From: Gammaproteobacteria bacterium | GTDB lineage: Bacteria > Pseudomonadota > Gammaproteobacteria > GRL18 | DNA: 64,000 nucleotides | Assembly (NCBI GenBank): GCA_016744995.1 | Contig: JADGDG010000007.1 | Span: forward strand, 1 to 64,000 | Direction: 5' to 3' | Translations under genes and position numbers: made by a program | Notes under the pieces: model-generated | The model's input: the letters and a program-made list of their open reading frames with translations, nothing else | Databases searched by the model: none | What the model was told of the DNA's origin: nothing | Shown: piece by piece, positions 27,950 to 37,672 of the stretch | Layout: every line of letters starts with the position of its first letter | Numbering within the stretch: position 1 is the first letter of the stretch

Positions 27950-28080
27950 ACAAGGGGGTTACCGCAGGCAGGAACATGCCCCAGGCATGGGGGATTAATG
28001 GATGTGCTTCAGTTATTAGTGTTCGTCCAATTTAGATTTGGGGCCAAATATAACTGAAGCTGTAAGCTTTTTCAGTTAAT
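27950..28080 (-). other. GC-rich, hairpin-containing segment upstream of glgC
   Basis: In AT-rich surroundings, 27955-27993 is GC-rich and includes CATGCC-cca-GGCATG (27975-27989). Near 28050-28075 AACTGAA and TTCAGTT arms flank an AAGCTTnnAGCTT-like core. It could be a glgC leader or the chemoreceptor's terminator region. I could not match it to a known riboswitch. Confidence 0.35.
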
Positions 28081-28092
28081 ACTGCAAGTTAA

Positions 28093-29682
28093 CTACACTT
28101 TGAACTGTCCAACCAAATCTTTAAGTTGAGCGCCAAGCTCATTGAGTTCCTTGCTTGATGCAAATGTTTGTTCGGCACCTGAAGCAGTCTGTTCGGAGAC
28201 TGTCTGAATATTACTGATATTGCCATTAATATTTTCAGCTGTTACGACTTGTTGGTCAACGGCAGTGGCTATTTGAGTATTCCACTGAAGAATACTATTA
28301 ACAGATTTGTTAATAGCCTCAAGTGACTGACCTGCTTGCTCAGCTAAAGTCACAGTGCTTTCAGTTTTTTCCCGGCTCTGTTCCATTACCTTAACAGCCT
28401 GTCCTGCTCCACTTTGTAAGGTATCAACCAGGGTCTCAATTTCAATGGTGGATTCCTGTGTTCGCTGAGCAAGAGTGCGCACTTCATCGGCCACAACAGC
28501 AAATCCTCGCCCCTGCTCGCCAGCACGAGCAGCTTCAATTGCTGCATTGAGTGCCAGCAGATTGGTTTGTTCCGCAATATTTTTTATAACATCAAGAACT
28601 GTACCTATATTTTCACTATCATTTTTGAATTTTTCAATGGCACCAGATGCGCTTTGAACATCACTAGCCAGTGCATTAATTGCTGTAATTGTCTGGCTGA
28701 CAACCTGACTACCGCTCTCTGCTTCTTTGTTACCAGTATCTGCAGAATCTGACGCATGTTGAGCATTAGAAGCAACTTCATTAACGGTGGCAGACATTTG
28801 ATTCATGGCAGATGCAACCTGCATAATATCGTCTGATTGTTGCTTAACCCCATTACTGGTTTGTTCTGTGATGGCTGAAAGTTGTTGTGCTGAGGAGGCT
28901 AGTTGATCTGATTTTTGGATCACTTCAGAAACAATATCAGACATATTATTTATCAGTCGATTAAAAGCAGCTGCCAAAGTACCAACTTCATCATTAGATT
29001 GTATGTCAGCTCTTTGAGTGAGATCGCCACTTTTTTCAATGGATTCAACAGTTTTTGTCAGACTGACAAGTCCACGACTAATCAAATTAGCAAGGAATAA
29101 GGACATCCCCACACCAACAAATAACATAACAGCCAATAATAAGTAAATTGAGAAACTAACATTTTCATTTGATTGATGAACTGCCTCAATAATTACATCC
29201 TGCCTTTGCTTATTGAGACGGTATTCTTCTCGTAAGGCGAGCATTATTGTTGATGCAGTTTTAATTGACTGATCCAACAACAGACTACCTTCCATTTTGT
29301 CATCATTAATAAAGGCGGCCACAGCTTGTTTTGTTTGTTCTAAGTACTGATTTAGCTCGGTTACTTTGGCTTTTATTTCCTGAGAGGATGAGGTTTTAAA
29401 AAGGTGGGTCAATTCTTTATAATATTTCTCTTGTTGTTGTTTTTTATCATTTTGGAGGAGTACGATAAATTCAGTACTAACCAAACGAAATTCAACAAAA
29501 AGTTCTTCCATTTCAGAGATTTTTTGCAATGTAATAAAGGACTCTTCTTCCTCAAGCAATAGCTGCTGATTTTTATTCAATTGTGTCAAAGCATAAATCA
29601 AAACGACGAGTAATATGAGTAGTAAAACACCATTACTTGCAAGAATTTTCTTTCGGATTGTATTTATCATTATAAAGTTCAT
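28093..29682 (-). CDS. Methyl-accepting chemotaxis protein
   Basis: 529 residues. An N-terminal membrane helix (about 10-32) precedes a periplasmic helical sensor (33-180, four-helix-bundle type), a second membrane helix (about 184-206) and HAMP (about 207-260). The C-terminal signalling hairpin contains the conserved tip [20 protein letters not shown] followed by [18 protein letters not shown]. It signals through CheW/CheA. It starts 20 bp after a secreted repeat protein and they are probably co-transcribed, which suggests that protein delivers or binds its ligand. Confidence 0.96.
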   Translation of the reverse strand: MNFIMINTIRKKILASNGVLLLILLVVLIYALTQLNKNQQLLLEEEESFITLQKISEMEELFVEFRLVSTEFIVLLQNDKKQQQEKYYKELTHLFKTSSSQEIKAKVTELNQYLEQTKQAVAAFINDDKMEGSLLLDQSIKTASTIMLALREEYRLNKQRQDVIIEAVHQSNENVSFSIYLLLAVMLFVGVGMSLFLANLISRGLVSLTKTVESIEKSGDLTQRADIQSNDEVGTLAAAFNRLINNMSDIVSEVIQKSDQLASSAQQLSAITEQTSNGVKQQSDDIMQVASAMNQMSATVNEVASNAQHASDSADTGNKEAESGSQVVSQTITAINALASDVQSASGAIEKFKNDSENIGTVLDVIKNIAEQTNLLALNAAIEAARAGEQGRGFAVVADEVRTLAQRTQESTIEIETLVDTLQSGAGQAVKVMEQSREKTESTVTLAEQAGQSLEAINKSVNSILQWNTQIATAVDQQVVTAENINGNISNIQTVSEQTASGAEQTFASSKELNELGAQLKDLVGQFKV

Positions 29683-29702
29683 TGTTATATCCAGAAAATG
29701 GG

Positions 29703-30701
29703 TTAAAGGGTTTTGATTAGTCGTTCAAGCATATAATCGATATGTTTAAAAACCTGGTAAACATCAGAGGGCGTTTTTCCCGTTGCAGTTTTGACACTAT
29801 TGGTTGTGCTGCTGATCTTTAAAGGTATTTTAAGCAGGTTTAATTCAGCAATAATAAATTGTGTCTGTAAAAATGCATCAATGGGTTTTATTTTTTCATA
29901 ATCGCTCATTAGGGGGATTTTTATTTCTGGCAGTTGATTACGTTTTCTCAGAATGTTTAATTTTTTTCGAACCTCAAATGCTACCTGGATAACATCGGCT
30001 GGCTTTTTGCCTGCTTGCAGAGCTGAGATGACAGTTCCATCAGGGTGCATGCCATAGATTGCCGTGATCAAAAGGCGTTTTTTATTCTCCTGTTTATTAT
30101 CAATGCGTTTTGACAATAGCAGCAGTGTGTATTGCAAATCTTCTTTAGCCCGGATAATGTGAGAATAAACTTCATTGGGGCTGACCTTTTCTTTATCATT
30201 TACTCGATTCAGTTTGTAATACAATTCAAAGAGTTCCTGATAAACATTAGCAGGTGATTTTCCACTATGGTCATTCATTGAAAAATCAATATTGCCTCCC
30301 TGATCTTCATAAATACTTTCCAGATTATTAATGACCAGTTGAGTCAGGAGATAGACATCTGTTGGTGTATATTTAATTGGAGTCGAAATGGTAAGTGGCG
30401 GAGGATTGCGGTTGTTTTTAATGGCATATTGATATAATTCGTTTAGAACTGAAACCTGTAATTCATACACATGCATTGGTTTGGCATCTTTTTCTTTTGA
30501 TGCAGGAATTTTAATATTTGAAACATTTTTGGAGGATAATAGCTGGTCAAGGATCTGATTAGAATATTCAACCCCTGAAAATACTTCACTTGGTGTATAT
30601 TTTTGTGCTGCATAAACATGGTTTGCATACAAGAAGCTGATAAGTAAAGAGATTTTTATCATTACCGCGAATCTAAATAACTTAAGTTTTAGTGTTAGCA
30701 T
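29703..30701 (-). CDS. Secreted repeat protein paired with a chemoreceptor
   Basis: 332 residues with a signal peptide ending near residue 31 (HVYA). The mature protein is built of eight helical units of about 38 residues that open with a K-x-P-x-x-V-Y-like motif. The motif prolines are at 37, 75, 113, 150, 175, 234, 273 and 311 (YTPSEVF, KPMHVY, YTPTDVY, KSPANVY, VSPNEVY, KKPADVI, IKPIDAF, KTPSDVY). I do not recognise a named family. A second possible start lies at 30662. Its position 20 bp upstream of the chemoreceptor suggests a periplasmic sensor or scaffold role. Confidence 0.8.
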   Translation of the reverse strand: MLTLKLKLFRFAVMIKISLLISFLYANHVYAAQKYTPSEVFSGVEYSNQILDQLLSSKNVSNIKIPASKEKDAKPMHVYELQVSVLNELYQYAIKNNRNPPPLTISTPIKYTPTDVYLLTQLVINNLESIYEDQGGNIDFSMNDHSGKSPANVYQELFELYYKLNRVNDKEKVSPNEVYSHIIRAKEDLQYTLLLLSKRIDNKQENKKRLLITAIYGMHPDGTVISALQAGKKPADVIQVAFEVRKKLNILRKRNQLPEIKIPLMSDYEKIKPIDAFLQTQFIIAELNLLKIPLKISSTTNSVKTATGKTPSDVYQVFKHIDYMLERLIKTL

Positions 30702-31210
30702 TATTTATTACCATGAATGTTAAAAATAAATGAATGATTGATTGATAGCTCATTTTTTAACTAATTCGTTTCAGTTCAGTAGAGACTATTGTATCAATCG
30801 GCGTAATTGATAATTACTTTAATTAATGTTAAGGATATGGCTGAAATATAGGTTAAGTATTGACATTTATCAAGGAAATAATTAAATTTAATTTGTTTAA
30901 AAACACCTAGAAACACCATGGTTAATGCGTTTACGTAAATAATAGTGAGTTACTGAAGATGCTTTGTTTGATCTTACCACTGATAGGTTACAGCTTAGTT
31001 AACAGGAGTCAATTTGATTAATATTTATCCATGAAATCAATTATTAGTATCACTGGATTTCCTATCCTTTTTTCTGAGCCAGCTCTGTTTTATTCACGAA
31101 TTCTGCTCTCCCAGAGACTTAATTTATTGCACTAAGAAGCAAGCCAAACTCAGTTTTTGAAAACCTCTAGATCCAGAACTTCCTGAATATGATGTATTAG
31201 GACTTATAGC
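30702..31210. other. Intergenic region without recognised features
   Basis: 509 bp, AT-rich, between the repeat-protein start and a DUF2007 gene end. I found no ORF with a plausible start, no tRNA and no strong hairpin. Confidence 0.5.
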
Positions 31211-31747
31211 CTATATAAATTTTGCTATGGGACAATTTAGCGAGCACCAAAAATACCAAAGAGCAAGTAAAATCAGTAAAAGCCCTCCAAAATATAAAGT
31301 AGTGAAAGCTTTGACTGAAACTGAATATGCGCTTTTATGTATTTTCCAGGAATACTTACATTTTGCACATTTCAATTGGTTCTGAAAAAAAGGAATGGGG
31401 ATCACTAAAAAAAACAATGAGAAAAAAGCCAACTTCCAGGACCAATTTACATTATTAACCTCGTCACTTTCACAAACTGAACAAATACTCTTTTCAGTGT
31501 ATTTTATTTCTTTCTCAAGCTCTTTTTGAAATTCACCACGCTCAATACTTGAAACTACATTAATAGCTTCATCTTTTTTTGATGACAAAACTTGAATACG
31601 TACTCCACCTAAAGCATTCGACAAAGTCCAATTTGCCCATATATGATGTTCAAAAGCAATAAATGCTGGTATCCCTTCTGCTTCTAAGCGCCCACGAATA
31701 ATATATGCTTCAATTGCTGTAGTTTTCGTGATTATGGTTTCAATCAT
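31211..31747 (-). CDS. DUF2007-type protein with zinc-ribbon and membrane segments
   Basis: 178 residues. The N-terminus (residues 1-70) resembles DUF2007: IEAYIIRGRLEAEGIPAFIA, then LGGVRIQVLSSKKDEAINVV. A Cys pair (CSVCES) and a later pair (CAKCKYSW), separated by a hydrophobic segment, suggest a split zinc ribbon, and a final membrane helix precedes the end. It overlaps the upstream 115-residue gene by four bases. Function unknown. Confidence 0.72.
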   Translation of the reverse strand: MIETIITKTTAIEAYIIRGRLEAEGIPAFIAFEHHIWANWTLSNALGGVRIQVLSSKKDEAINVVSSIERGEFQKELEKEIKYTEKSICSVCESDEVNNVNWSWKLAFFSLFFLVIPIPFFQNQLKCAKCKYSWKIHKSAYSVSVKAFTTLYFGGLLLILLALWYFWCSLNCPIAKFI

Positions 31748-32091
31748 TCTTTCTTATTTTTTATCCTGGCGTCGTTTGTTGATTTAAAAGAAACGAATAA
31801 AAAAACTAAAGACAACATACATGATATTGAAAATAGTATGATTATTAGTTTTTTTAAAATACCATTAACTTTCTGTCTTTCATTTGCTAAGAAAATATGC
31901 TCTTGAGCTAAACTTTCTGCTAAAAAAGCAATTTCTTTTTTTTCGAGTTTCATAAGTTCAAATGAATTTATTTCCATGTGTTTGGGTGTCACAGTGCTTA
32001 TATAAACATCAGTTATAAAAAAACTAAAATAGGCATATAAACCAATAAAAACTATTAATAAAAATACGAATATAGAAAATATTTTTTTCAT
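31744..32091 (-). CDS. Small two-helix membrane protein
   Basis: 115 residues with membrane helices at about 5-25 and 83-104 and a polar, charged middle. It ends in a lysine-rich tail. It is translationally coupled to the DUF2007 gene through an ATGA overlap. I do not recognise it. Confidence 0.6.
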   Translation of the reverse strand: MKKIFSIFVFLLIVFIGLYAYFSFFITDVYISTVTPKHMEINSFELMKLEKKEIAFLAESLAQEHIFLANERQKVNGILKKLIIILFSISCMLSLVFLFVSFKSTNDARIKNKKE

Positions 32092-32282
32092 GTTTGTGGC
32101 AATTATTTTATTTCAAGCATCATAATAATGGATTTTTGGATTTCCAAAAGACTTTATAAAAAGGGAAGTCCTGAAGTCAACTCAGATTTTTAAAAGACGC
32201 TGCGTCTAAGTGTTTACCACATCAAGCAAACTGTTCGATATTTGAATAAATTAAAATCACAAAATTCAACAATACATTTTGG

Positions 32283-33044
32283 CTAGCTCATCTTATCAGG
32301 TTCTAAATCATTTATTTTTAATTTCGAAAGATGCTCATAACTTAAAGAAAGTAAGCCAATTTCAATTACACCAATAATCAACCATCCCATACCTACAAAC
32401 AATGAATATACTATTGAATCATAATGAGGCAAAAACTCAAAAATCGTATCAAAGAAAAATGGGAGAATAGAAATTAATAGTGTTAATCTCCAACCATTAT
32501 CTTTTGACATATCCCACGACCAGGTTAAAGTTTTATTTTTAATGTCAATTGCTGAAGCAGGTAAAACCATTGACCATCTTGAAGCTACATAGAAGATCGG
32601 CAACCCTATAAAAAGTAGAAGTGGATACAGTGTAGAATTATCATTAATTGAATTTGTTAATATAGGCATAACGAGTAGTACGACGGGTATTGAAATAAGA
32701 CTAATGACAATACCAATTAATAACCACCAACCAATATAGCGGATTTCATTTCCTGTCCACCTAAATAGTTTATTATTTTCTTCTGGAGTTGAATATTTTA
32801 AGAAAATTCTATGGCAACCAACAATTGCTATTACTAATGACAATATAAACAAAGGTTCAATAATTATATCTGAAATTAATGACATCTGATTACCAGCATC
32901 ATTTGGGAAAAAATGATTGTATACAACCAAAATCATACCGGTAATTATTAATGGAAACCCAAGTTTTAGTAGTTCAAATGTGTATTTTTTAGGTAATAAC
33001 AATGCGCTTAAAAATATTTCTATAAGTGGTAACTTGTTATTCAA
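32283..33044 (-). CDS. Multi-pass membrane protein, unknown
   Basis: 253 residues with about six membrane helices (near 25-42, 56-80, 101-125, 134-152, 185-205 and 215-240). WSWDMSKDNGWRLTLLIS is the only strongly polar insert. No catalytic motif is visible. It lies 190 bp upstream of the DUF2007 pair on the same strand, but the spacing argues against tight coupling. Confidence 0.65.
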   Translation of the reverse strand: MNNKLPLIEIFLSALLLPKKYTFELLKLGFPLIITGMILVVYNHFFPNDAGNQMSLISDIIIEPLFILSLVIAIVGCHRIFLKYSTPEENNKLFRWTGNEIRYIGWWLLIGIVISLISIPVVLLVMPILTNSINDNSTLYPLLLFIGLPIFYVASRWSMVLPASAIDIKNKTLTWSWDMSKDNGWRLTLLISILPFFFDTIFEFLPHYDSIVYSLFVGMGWLIIGVIEIGLLSLSYEHLSKLKINDLEPDKMS

Positions 33045-33342
33045 TCAATATTTCCTTTGCAAGCTAACAATTTAGATCTAAAGAAAGACGTATATTGGCA
33101 ATACCCAACCCCGTATTTCTCCTTTTCAGCATTATTACTGATTACTAAAAAAATATCATTATTTTTTGTAAGGTTTATCTGATAAATAACAAATTTATCA
33201 TTAATATATTTTCAATAGCAGGGTGAAACAGCTATTGTCCGATGATAGTTTCGTCAGAGTATTATCGGTCGGCCATTCAGTTTGGGTTTACTCAGATTAT
33301 TTTTGTTATAATTGAATGATCTATAATTCCACCCATTTATCT
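33045..33342. other. Intergenic remainder
   Basis: About 300 bp between the multi-pass membrane protein start and a decayed gene. I see no ORF with a usable start here. Confidence 0.4.
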
Positions 33343-33587
33343 TTATTTCCGATAAGTCCAGAGAAAAGTACGCCACTTCACATCAGCAGCATAGTTAATG
33401 AGATTAAATGCAATAATGGGGATAAAAGAATGGATGATCATAATGTCAGAAAACTAAAGTACTACCCTGTTTCTGCATGATCAGTTCAACCAGTAAAAAA
33501 ATCAGCAAACAGGCAATAAAAACCAGCACTTTAAAATTTGAATGTCTGGCTTTTATTTTAGAGCGTATATCACTATTTTAAAATCAA
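33343..33587 (-). pseudogene. Decayed VTT/DedA-like (TVP38 family) membrane protein gene
   Basis: Two reading-frame pieces on the minus strand look like parts of one gene. The first (to 33446) encodes a membrane helix (FKVLVFIACLLIFLLVELIM). The second (33441-33343) encodes FIPIIAFNLINYAADVKWRT followed by FLW, which resembles the conserved RxxPxxPFNLLNYAAG segment of VTT-domain (SNARE-associated) proteins. The middle and C-terminus are missing. Recognition is from memory of the family pattern over a short stretch, so it is tentative. Confidence 0.4.
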
Positions 33588-33591
33588 TAGA

Positions 33592-34191
33592 CTAATTTGC
33601 TTTCACTTGCATTAATTTATCAATTCTGCGAATGTAATGGCGGGTTTCAGGTGGCGTAAACGGTGAAACTTTAGCCCATTGTTTGACGGCTTCCGGTTGC
33701 TTTTTATTCTGCTCTCTGAGCTTTTTTCGAGCCTTTAACACCCGACCAAACCCTGCATTGTAACTGGCAAAAGTAAAGTTCATTCGCTCATCAACAGCTA
33801 TATTTTTCTTCTTCCAGCGTTTATAGAGTTGTCGATTATAATAAATGGCTGCAGCGATATTCCAGCGGGGATCTTCAATTTTTCCAAAGCCAGATGTTTT
33901 TTTCAAAATATCCTGATACGTTGAGGGCATTATCTGCATAATGCCAACTGCACCCGCTTTACTTTTTGCCTCCGGATTAAGGCCGGATTCAGCAATTCCC
34001 TGAGCTTTAAACCAGTGCCAGTCAACCCCGGGACCAAAATAATGTTTAGTATTTTTTTTAAAATGACGATCGTATTTTTTGGTCCAGTGTTTATGCTTGA
34101 CGTGCTTGTGAGAAGCAGCAAGAACAAAGGCCGGCAATAAAATCAAAATGAGCCACAGCACATTAAACTTGTGTCTTAACAGAAGGCGCAT
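33592..34191 (-). CDS. Lytic transglycosylase, SLT domain
   Basis: 199 residues with a signal peptide (ends near 25), a His/Lys-rich segment and a single SLT domain. The catalytic Glu is in QGIAESGLNPEAKSKAGA, followed by GIMQIMPSTYQDI and ASYNAGFGRV. It cleaves peptidoglycan with 1,6-anhydro products. It is shorter than MltC/Slt and lacks other domains. The stop of the upstream DUF350 gene is two bases before its start, so the two genes form an operon. Confidence 0.93.
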   Translation of the reverse strand: MRLLLRHKFNVLWLILILLPAFVLAASHKHVKHKHWTKKYDRHFKKNTKHYFGPGVDWHWFKAQGIAESGLNPEAKSKAGAVGIMQIMPSTYQDILKKTSGFGKIEDPRWNIAAAIYYNRQLYKRWKKKNIAVDERMNFTFASYNAGFGRVLKARKKLREQNKKQPEAVKQWAKVSPFTPPETRHYIRRIDKLMQVKAN

Positions 34192-34193
34192 TA

Positions 34194-34430
34194 TTAATTG
34201 AGCCCCAGGCCAATCACTAAACCTAACGCTGTACCAATACCAATAAACATGCCCATCAACATCAAACCCACAGCAATATTACCTTTAGCTAATTGTTCAG
34301 GGATACTAAAACTCACTAAATGACTGAATAATTTACAACCGAACCACATAAAAAAGAGCGTGATTACACCGCCCATACAGGCATATAAAATATTAAGAAA
34401 CATGGGATCGATACTATCAGTCATTACCAC
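34194..34430 (-). CDS. DUF350 inner-membrane protein
   Basis: About 78 residues with two glycine-rich hydrophobic segments (ILYACMGGVITLFFMW and NIAVGLMLMGMFIGIGTALG), the pattern of DUF350. The start may be GTG at 34430 or ATG at 34424; AGG lies at a better distance for the ATG. It is immediately upstream of the lytic transglycosylase. Function unknown. Confidence 0.78.
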   Translation of the reverse strand: MVMTDSIDPMFLNILYACMGGVITLFFMWFGCKLFSHLVSFSIPEQLAKGNIAVGLMLMGMFIGIGTALGLVIGLGLN

Positions 34431-34585
34431 TTACCTATTTGCTATTAGAAATACTGTCTTTAGAGTTACTATTGTTTAGAGATGATGCCATTATATTTCG
34501 CATTTGTTGTTATTTATTTTAAACGTTGAGATTAATGTCGAAAACTCTAACGTCCATACTACTTAGATTAGTCAATATTCGTTAA

Positions 34586-34852
34586 TTATTCAATAAACTT
34601 AAGACCAATACCATTTTTTTCAAGACGCACAATGAGCATATCCAGAACAGGGGCTTCAAAAGGTGTATCAATTAATTGAACCTGTACCTTACTTCCAATA
34701 GGTAGAATGTCCTCCAGTGAGGATGAAACCAGATAAATTCCGCCATCTGAAATATCCTGGGTTTTAACTTCAATCGTTCCTGTGTCAGGGTGAGTGAGTT
34801 TAACGCTTGATGTTAATCGGGTGCGAATATACTTTCTTTGATTTGCATTCAT
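34586..34852 (-). CDS. PilZ-domain protein
   Basis: 88 residues, a single PilZ domain. Both c-di-GMP-binding motifs are present: RKYIRTRL near residue 6 and DISDGG near 29. It is likely a small c-di-GMP effector. It lies 21 bp downstream of tsaB. The diguanylate cyclase at 39131 could feed it, although nothing links the two specifically. Confidence 0.88.
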   Translation of the reverse strand: MNANQRKYIRTRLTSSVKLTHPDTGTIEVKTQDISDGGIYLVSSSLEDILPIGSKVQVQLIDTPFEAPVLDMLIVRLEKNGIGLKFIE

Positions 34853-34873
34853 CTTTTATGACTTACTTTAGGT

Positions 34874-35602
34874 TTAAGGTTTTTTTTTAGGTTTTTTTGC
34901 AACATTATCCCGTAGATACACAGGGCTGACCTGTGCGGCGCTGACCAGAGTTTTATCTGCAACGTATTTAAAAGCCAGAAAGGCAATATCTCTGGCGCAC
35001 GGATATGAAGAAGCCTCAGTTATTTCATCTTTCTTCAAGCTGCACTGCTCGATAATTGTTATCAGCTGTTCATTATAAACTGACCAGCCATTACCAATGG
35101 TTGACCACGAATCATTCAGTCTGATTGATTTATTCAGAACAGATTCAAGGTTTTCTGGCTTGATCACCCACTCCTGACCAGACAGAGTCATAAACCCCTG
35201 CTGCATTTCATAGGCTGCAAAGTATATCTCATCCATTCTGGCATCATTAGCAACCAGACATTGGGCATTATTATGAGAACGGGCTGAACCCTGAGCAATA
35301 GCAGCCAGTGAAGAAATTTGTGCCACTGGCAGATCAGCCCCATAAGCAATTGCCTGAACAACTCCCGTAGCAACACGAACTCCGGTAAAAGCGCCGGGAC
35401 CGCGTCCAAAAGCCAGCACATCCATCTGCTTAATATCATAACCCGCTTCATCCAGAACCGAATCAATCATTGGTAAAATCAACTGCGTATGCTGTCTGGG
35501 TGCAATTTCAAAACGTTCAATACAGGAGTACTCCTGCACTGTACCTTCCAGCAATACAGCAGAGCAGGCATTACTGGACGTATCAAGAGCAAGTATTTTC
35601 AT
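34874..35602 (-). CDS. tsaB: tRNA threonylcarbamoyladenosine synthesis protein TsaB
   Basis: 242 residues. It starts MKILALDTSSNACSAVLLEG and carries GRGPGAFTGVRVATGVVQAIAYG, the Gly-rich signature of TsaB. It is a partner of TsaD and TsaE in making t6A37 of tRNA. The length and fold match the family. It is downstream of a DinG/YoaA helicase gene, a common arrangement in gammaproteobacteria. Confidence 0.95.
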   Translation of the reverse strand: MKILALDTSSNACSAVLLEGTVQEYSCIERFEIAPRQHTQLILPMIDSVLDEAGYDIKQMDVLAFGRGPGAFTGVRVATGVVQAIAYGADLPVAQISSLAAIAQGSARSHNNAQCLVANDARMDEIYFAAYEMQQGFMTLSGQEWVIKPENLESVLNKSIRLNDSWSTIGNGWSVYNEQLITIIEQCSLKKDEITEASSYPCARDIAFLAFKYVADKTLVSAAQVSPVYLRDNVAKKPKKKP

Positions 35603-35674
35603 TGATTAATATTATATTCGGGGTTAAATCATCATTGTTATGGCAATATTCTAACAGAATTTAATCATCAGAGG

Positions 35675-37657
35675 CTAACTTGTTATTTCAGCAAACTTTT
35701 TTTGTAATTGAAACAAATCTGTTTCTACGGGCATTTCCGGTAAAGTTTTTCTCAGATAATAGCCATATGCTTTATTTAACAAACGGGGATCGGCTATCAC
35801 TAGAATTCCAGTGTCACCAACATCCCGGATCAAACGCCCCGCTCCCTGTTTTAGTGCCATACCTGCCTGTGGAAGCTGGTATTGATAAAAGGCATTAATC
35901 CCCTGCTGCTTCATTAAATTGATTTTTGCCTGTAAAACAGGTTCATAAGGCGAAGCAAAGGGCAGTTTATCAATAACAACACAGGACAGAGCCTTGCCTT
36001 TAACGTCTACACCTTCCCAAAAACTACTGGTTCCTAATAAGATGGCCTTATTGGTAATTTTAAATTGCTTCACCAGCTGTTGTTTGGGCGCATCACCCTG
36101 AACATATAAATTAAAATCCGTCATTTGCAGTATTTCTTTTGCCTCCTGCAAGGCCCGATGTGAAGTGAACAGGAAAAATGTTCTTCCCCCAAGCCACTCA
36201 ATAATTGGCAGGATGGTACGGATCATTGATGCGGTATATTGTTCATCACTGGGTAGGGGCAAATTCTGAGGAGCATAAAGAATTGCTTGCTGATTATAAT
36301 CAAAGGGGCTGTCAAGCTTGAGCACATCATAGTCATTCAATGCCAGTTGGTTGGAAAAATGAGCAAAAAGAGACTTATTCTGTGTTTCACTCTGTTCCAG
36401 GCTATCATGTTGCTCAGGTTTATGAATGCTCAGGGTTGCTGATGTAAAAATCCAGTTTGAAGACGTTGACTCAAGCTGTTGTTTAAATTCATCACCCACT
36501 GAAAGTGGTGTCAACTGGATACTAATGGACTGACCATGACACTCAAACCAATGCACCATACCTGCAGGTGTATTAGCTGTGAGTTCCTCAAAAGTGACCA
36601 ATAGTTGTTCACTGCGTTTGTAACAGCGTTCCAGTTCGGCATTATTAGCGAGCAGTGACTGAATAACAAATGACTCAAAAAACAGTTTCAGTTTTCTCAG
36701 GCCATATATCACTTCTTCACAAAGAGGCTTTACTGCCAGACTAATCTCTGACCAGCTGCCGCGTGATTTGTAGCGCTTAATAACCATAAACAAATCATCA
36801 AGCATTCGCCGAATATCATCACTTAAAGCAACAAATCGTTCCATTGGCAGGGTTGATTTTGAAACAAAGCGCCGACTTTCTTTTAATAAATTTTTGATTT
36901 GTCTGGTGGATATTTGCTGAGAAAAAAAACGGGATGCTACATCGGGTAATTGATGTGCTTCATCAATAATATAAGTGTCTGCTGAGGGTAATAACTCTCC
37001 CAAAGCATCTGTTTTTAGCTTGAGATCAGCCATTAGAAGATGATGATTAACAATAACTATATCAGCGCCAAAAGCTTGCTCTCTGGCTTTTAAAACATAA
37101 CAATCATCATGCACAGGACAGGCTTTGCCCAGACAGTTTTCTGCGGTGGAGGTTACCATCGGCCAGAGTGCTGACTGCTCTTTAATCTCATCAAATTCAG
37201 CAATATCTGCAAACTCAGTTTGGCCAATGGATTGTTCAATAATTTGCAGTTCAGATAGAATTTGCTCCCCATACCAGGATTCATCCTGTGCTTTTTCAAA
37301 GCGATAGAGGCAGACGTAATTACTGCGGCCTTTCAAAAGACTATAATTGAGTGCTCGCTGCCTGACGGATTCAAGCATTGAGGCAATAACCGGAAGATCT
37401 TTGCGATATAATTGATCCTGAAGATTTTTTGTCCCGGTACTGATAATGATTTGTTTTGAGGATAAAATAGAAGGTATAAGGTAAGCATAGGTTTTACCAG
37501 TTCCGGTGCCGGCCTCACACAATAATATGCCCTTTTTTTGCAGAGTTTGCTCAATTTTTTGAGCCATAAGCAATTGTGCATCACGGGGTAGGTAATCAGG
37601 CAAAAACTGGGACAGCAAACCATCTTTTGAAAAAATGTGATTTAAGTCGTCTATCAT
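35675..37657 (-). CDS. yoaA: ATP-dependent DNA helicase, YoaA/DinG family
   Basis: 660 residues of superfamily 2. Walker A is CEAGTGTGKTYAYL (near 48-61) and the DEAH box is YIIDEAHQLPD. Iron-sulfur ligands are likely in YVCLYRF and CLGKACPVHDDCYVLK. Late motifs GTSSFWEGVDVKG and QGAGRLIRD are intact. YoaA helps in recovery from replication blockage. The end is 72 bp from tsaB. Gene naming is by similarity of domain order to YoaA rather than DinG. Confidence 0.9.
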   Translation of the reverse strand: MIDDLNHIFSKDGLLSQFLPDYLPRDAQLLMAQKIEQTLQKKGILLCEAGTGTGKTYAYLIPSILSSKQIIISTGTKNLQDQLYRKDLPVIASMLESVRQRALNYSLLKGRSNYVCLYRFEKAQDESWYGEQILSELQIIEQSIGQTEFADIAEFDEIKEQSALWPMVTSTAENCLGKACPVHDDCYVLKAREQAFGADIVIVNHHLLMADLKLKTDALGELLPSADTYIIDEAHQLPDVASRFFSQQISTRQIKNLLKESRRFVSKSTLPMERFVALSDDIRRMLDDLFMVIKRYKSRGSWSEISLAVKPLCEEVIYGLRKLKLFFESFVIQSLLANNAELERCYKRSEQLLVTFEELTANTPAGMVHWFECHGQSISIQLTPLSVGDEFKQQLESTSSNWIFTSATLSIHKPEQHDSLEQSETQNKSLFAHFSNQLALNDYDVLKLDSPFDYNQQAILYAPQNLPLPSDEQYTASMIRTILPIIEWLGGRTFFLFTSHRALQEAKEILQMTDFNLYVQGDAPKQQLVKQFKITNKAILLGTSSFWEGVDVKGKALSCVVIDKLPFASPYEPVLQAKINLMKQQGINAFYQYQLPQAGMALKQGAGRLIRDVGDTGILVIADPRLLNKAYGYYLRKTLPEMPVETDLFQLQKKFAEITS

Positions 37658-37672
37658 TATGAAACAGTTTGT

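Noticed and set aside
27950..28030. Possible c-di-GMP (GEMM) riboswitch upstream of glgC
   Set aside because: A GGGGTTACCG-like string recalls the class, but the other conserved blocks and helices are not present on either strand.
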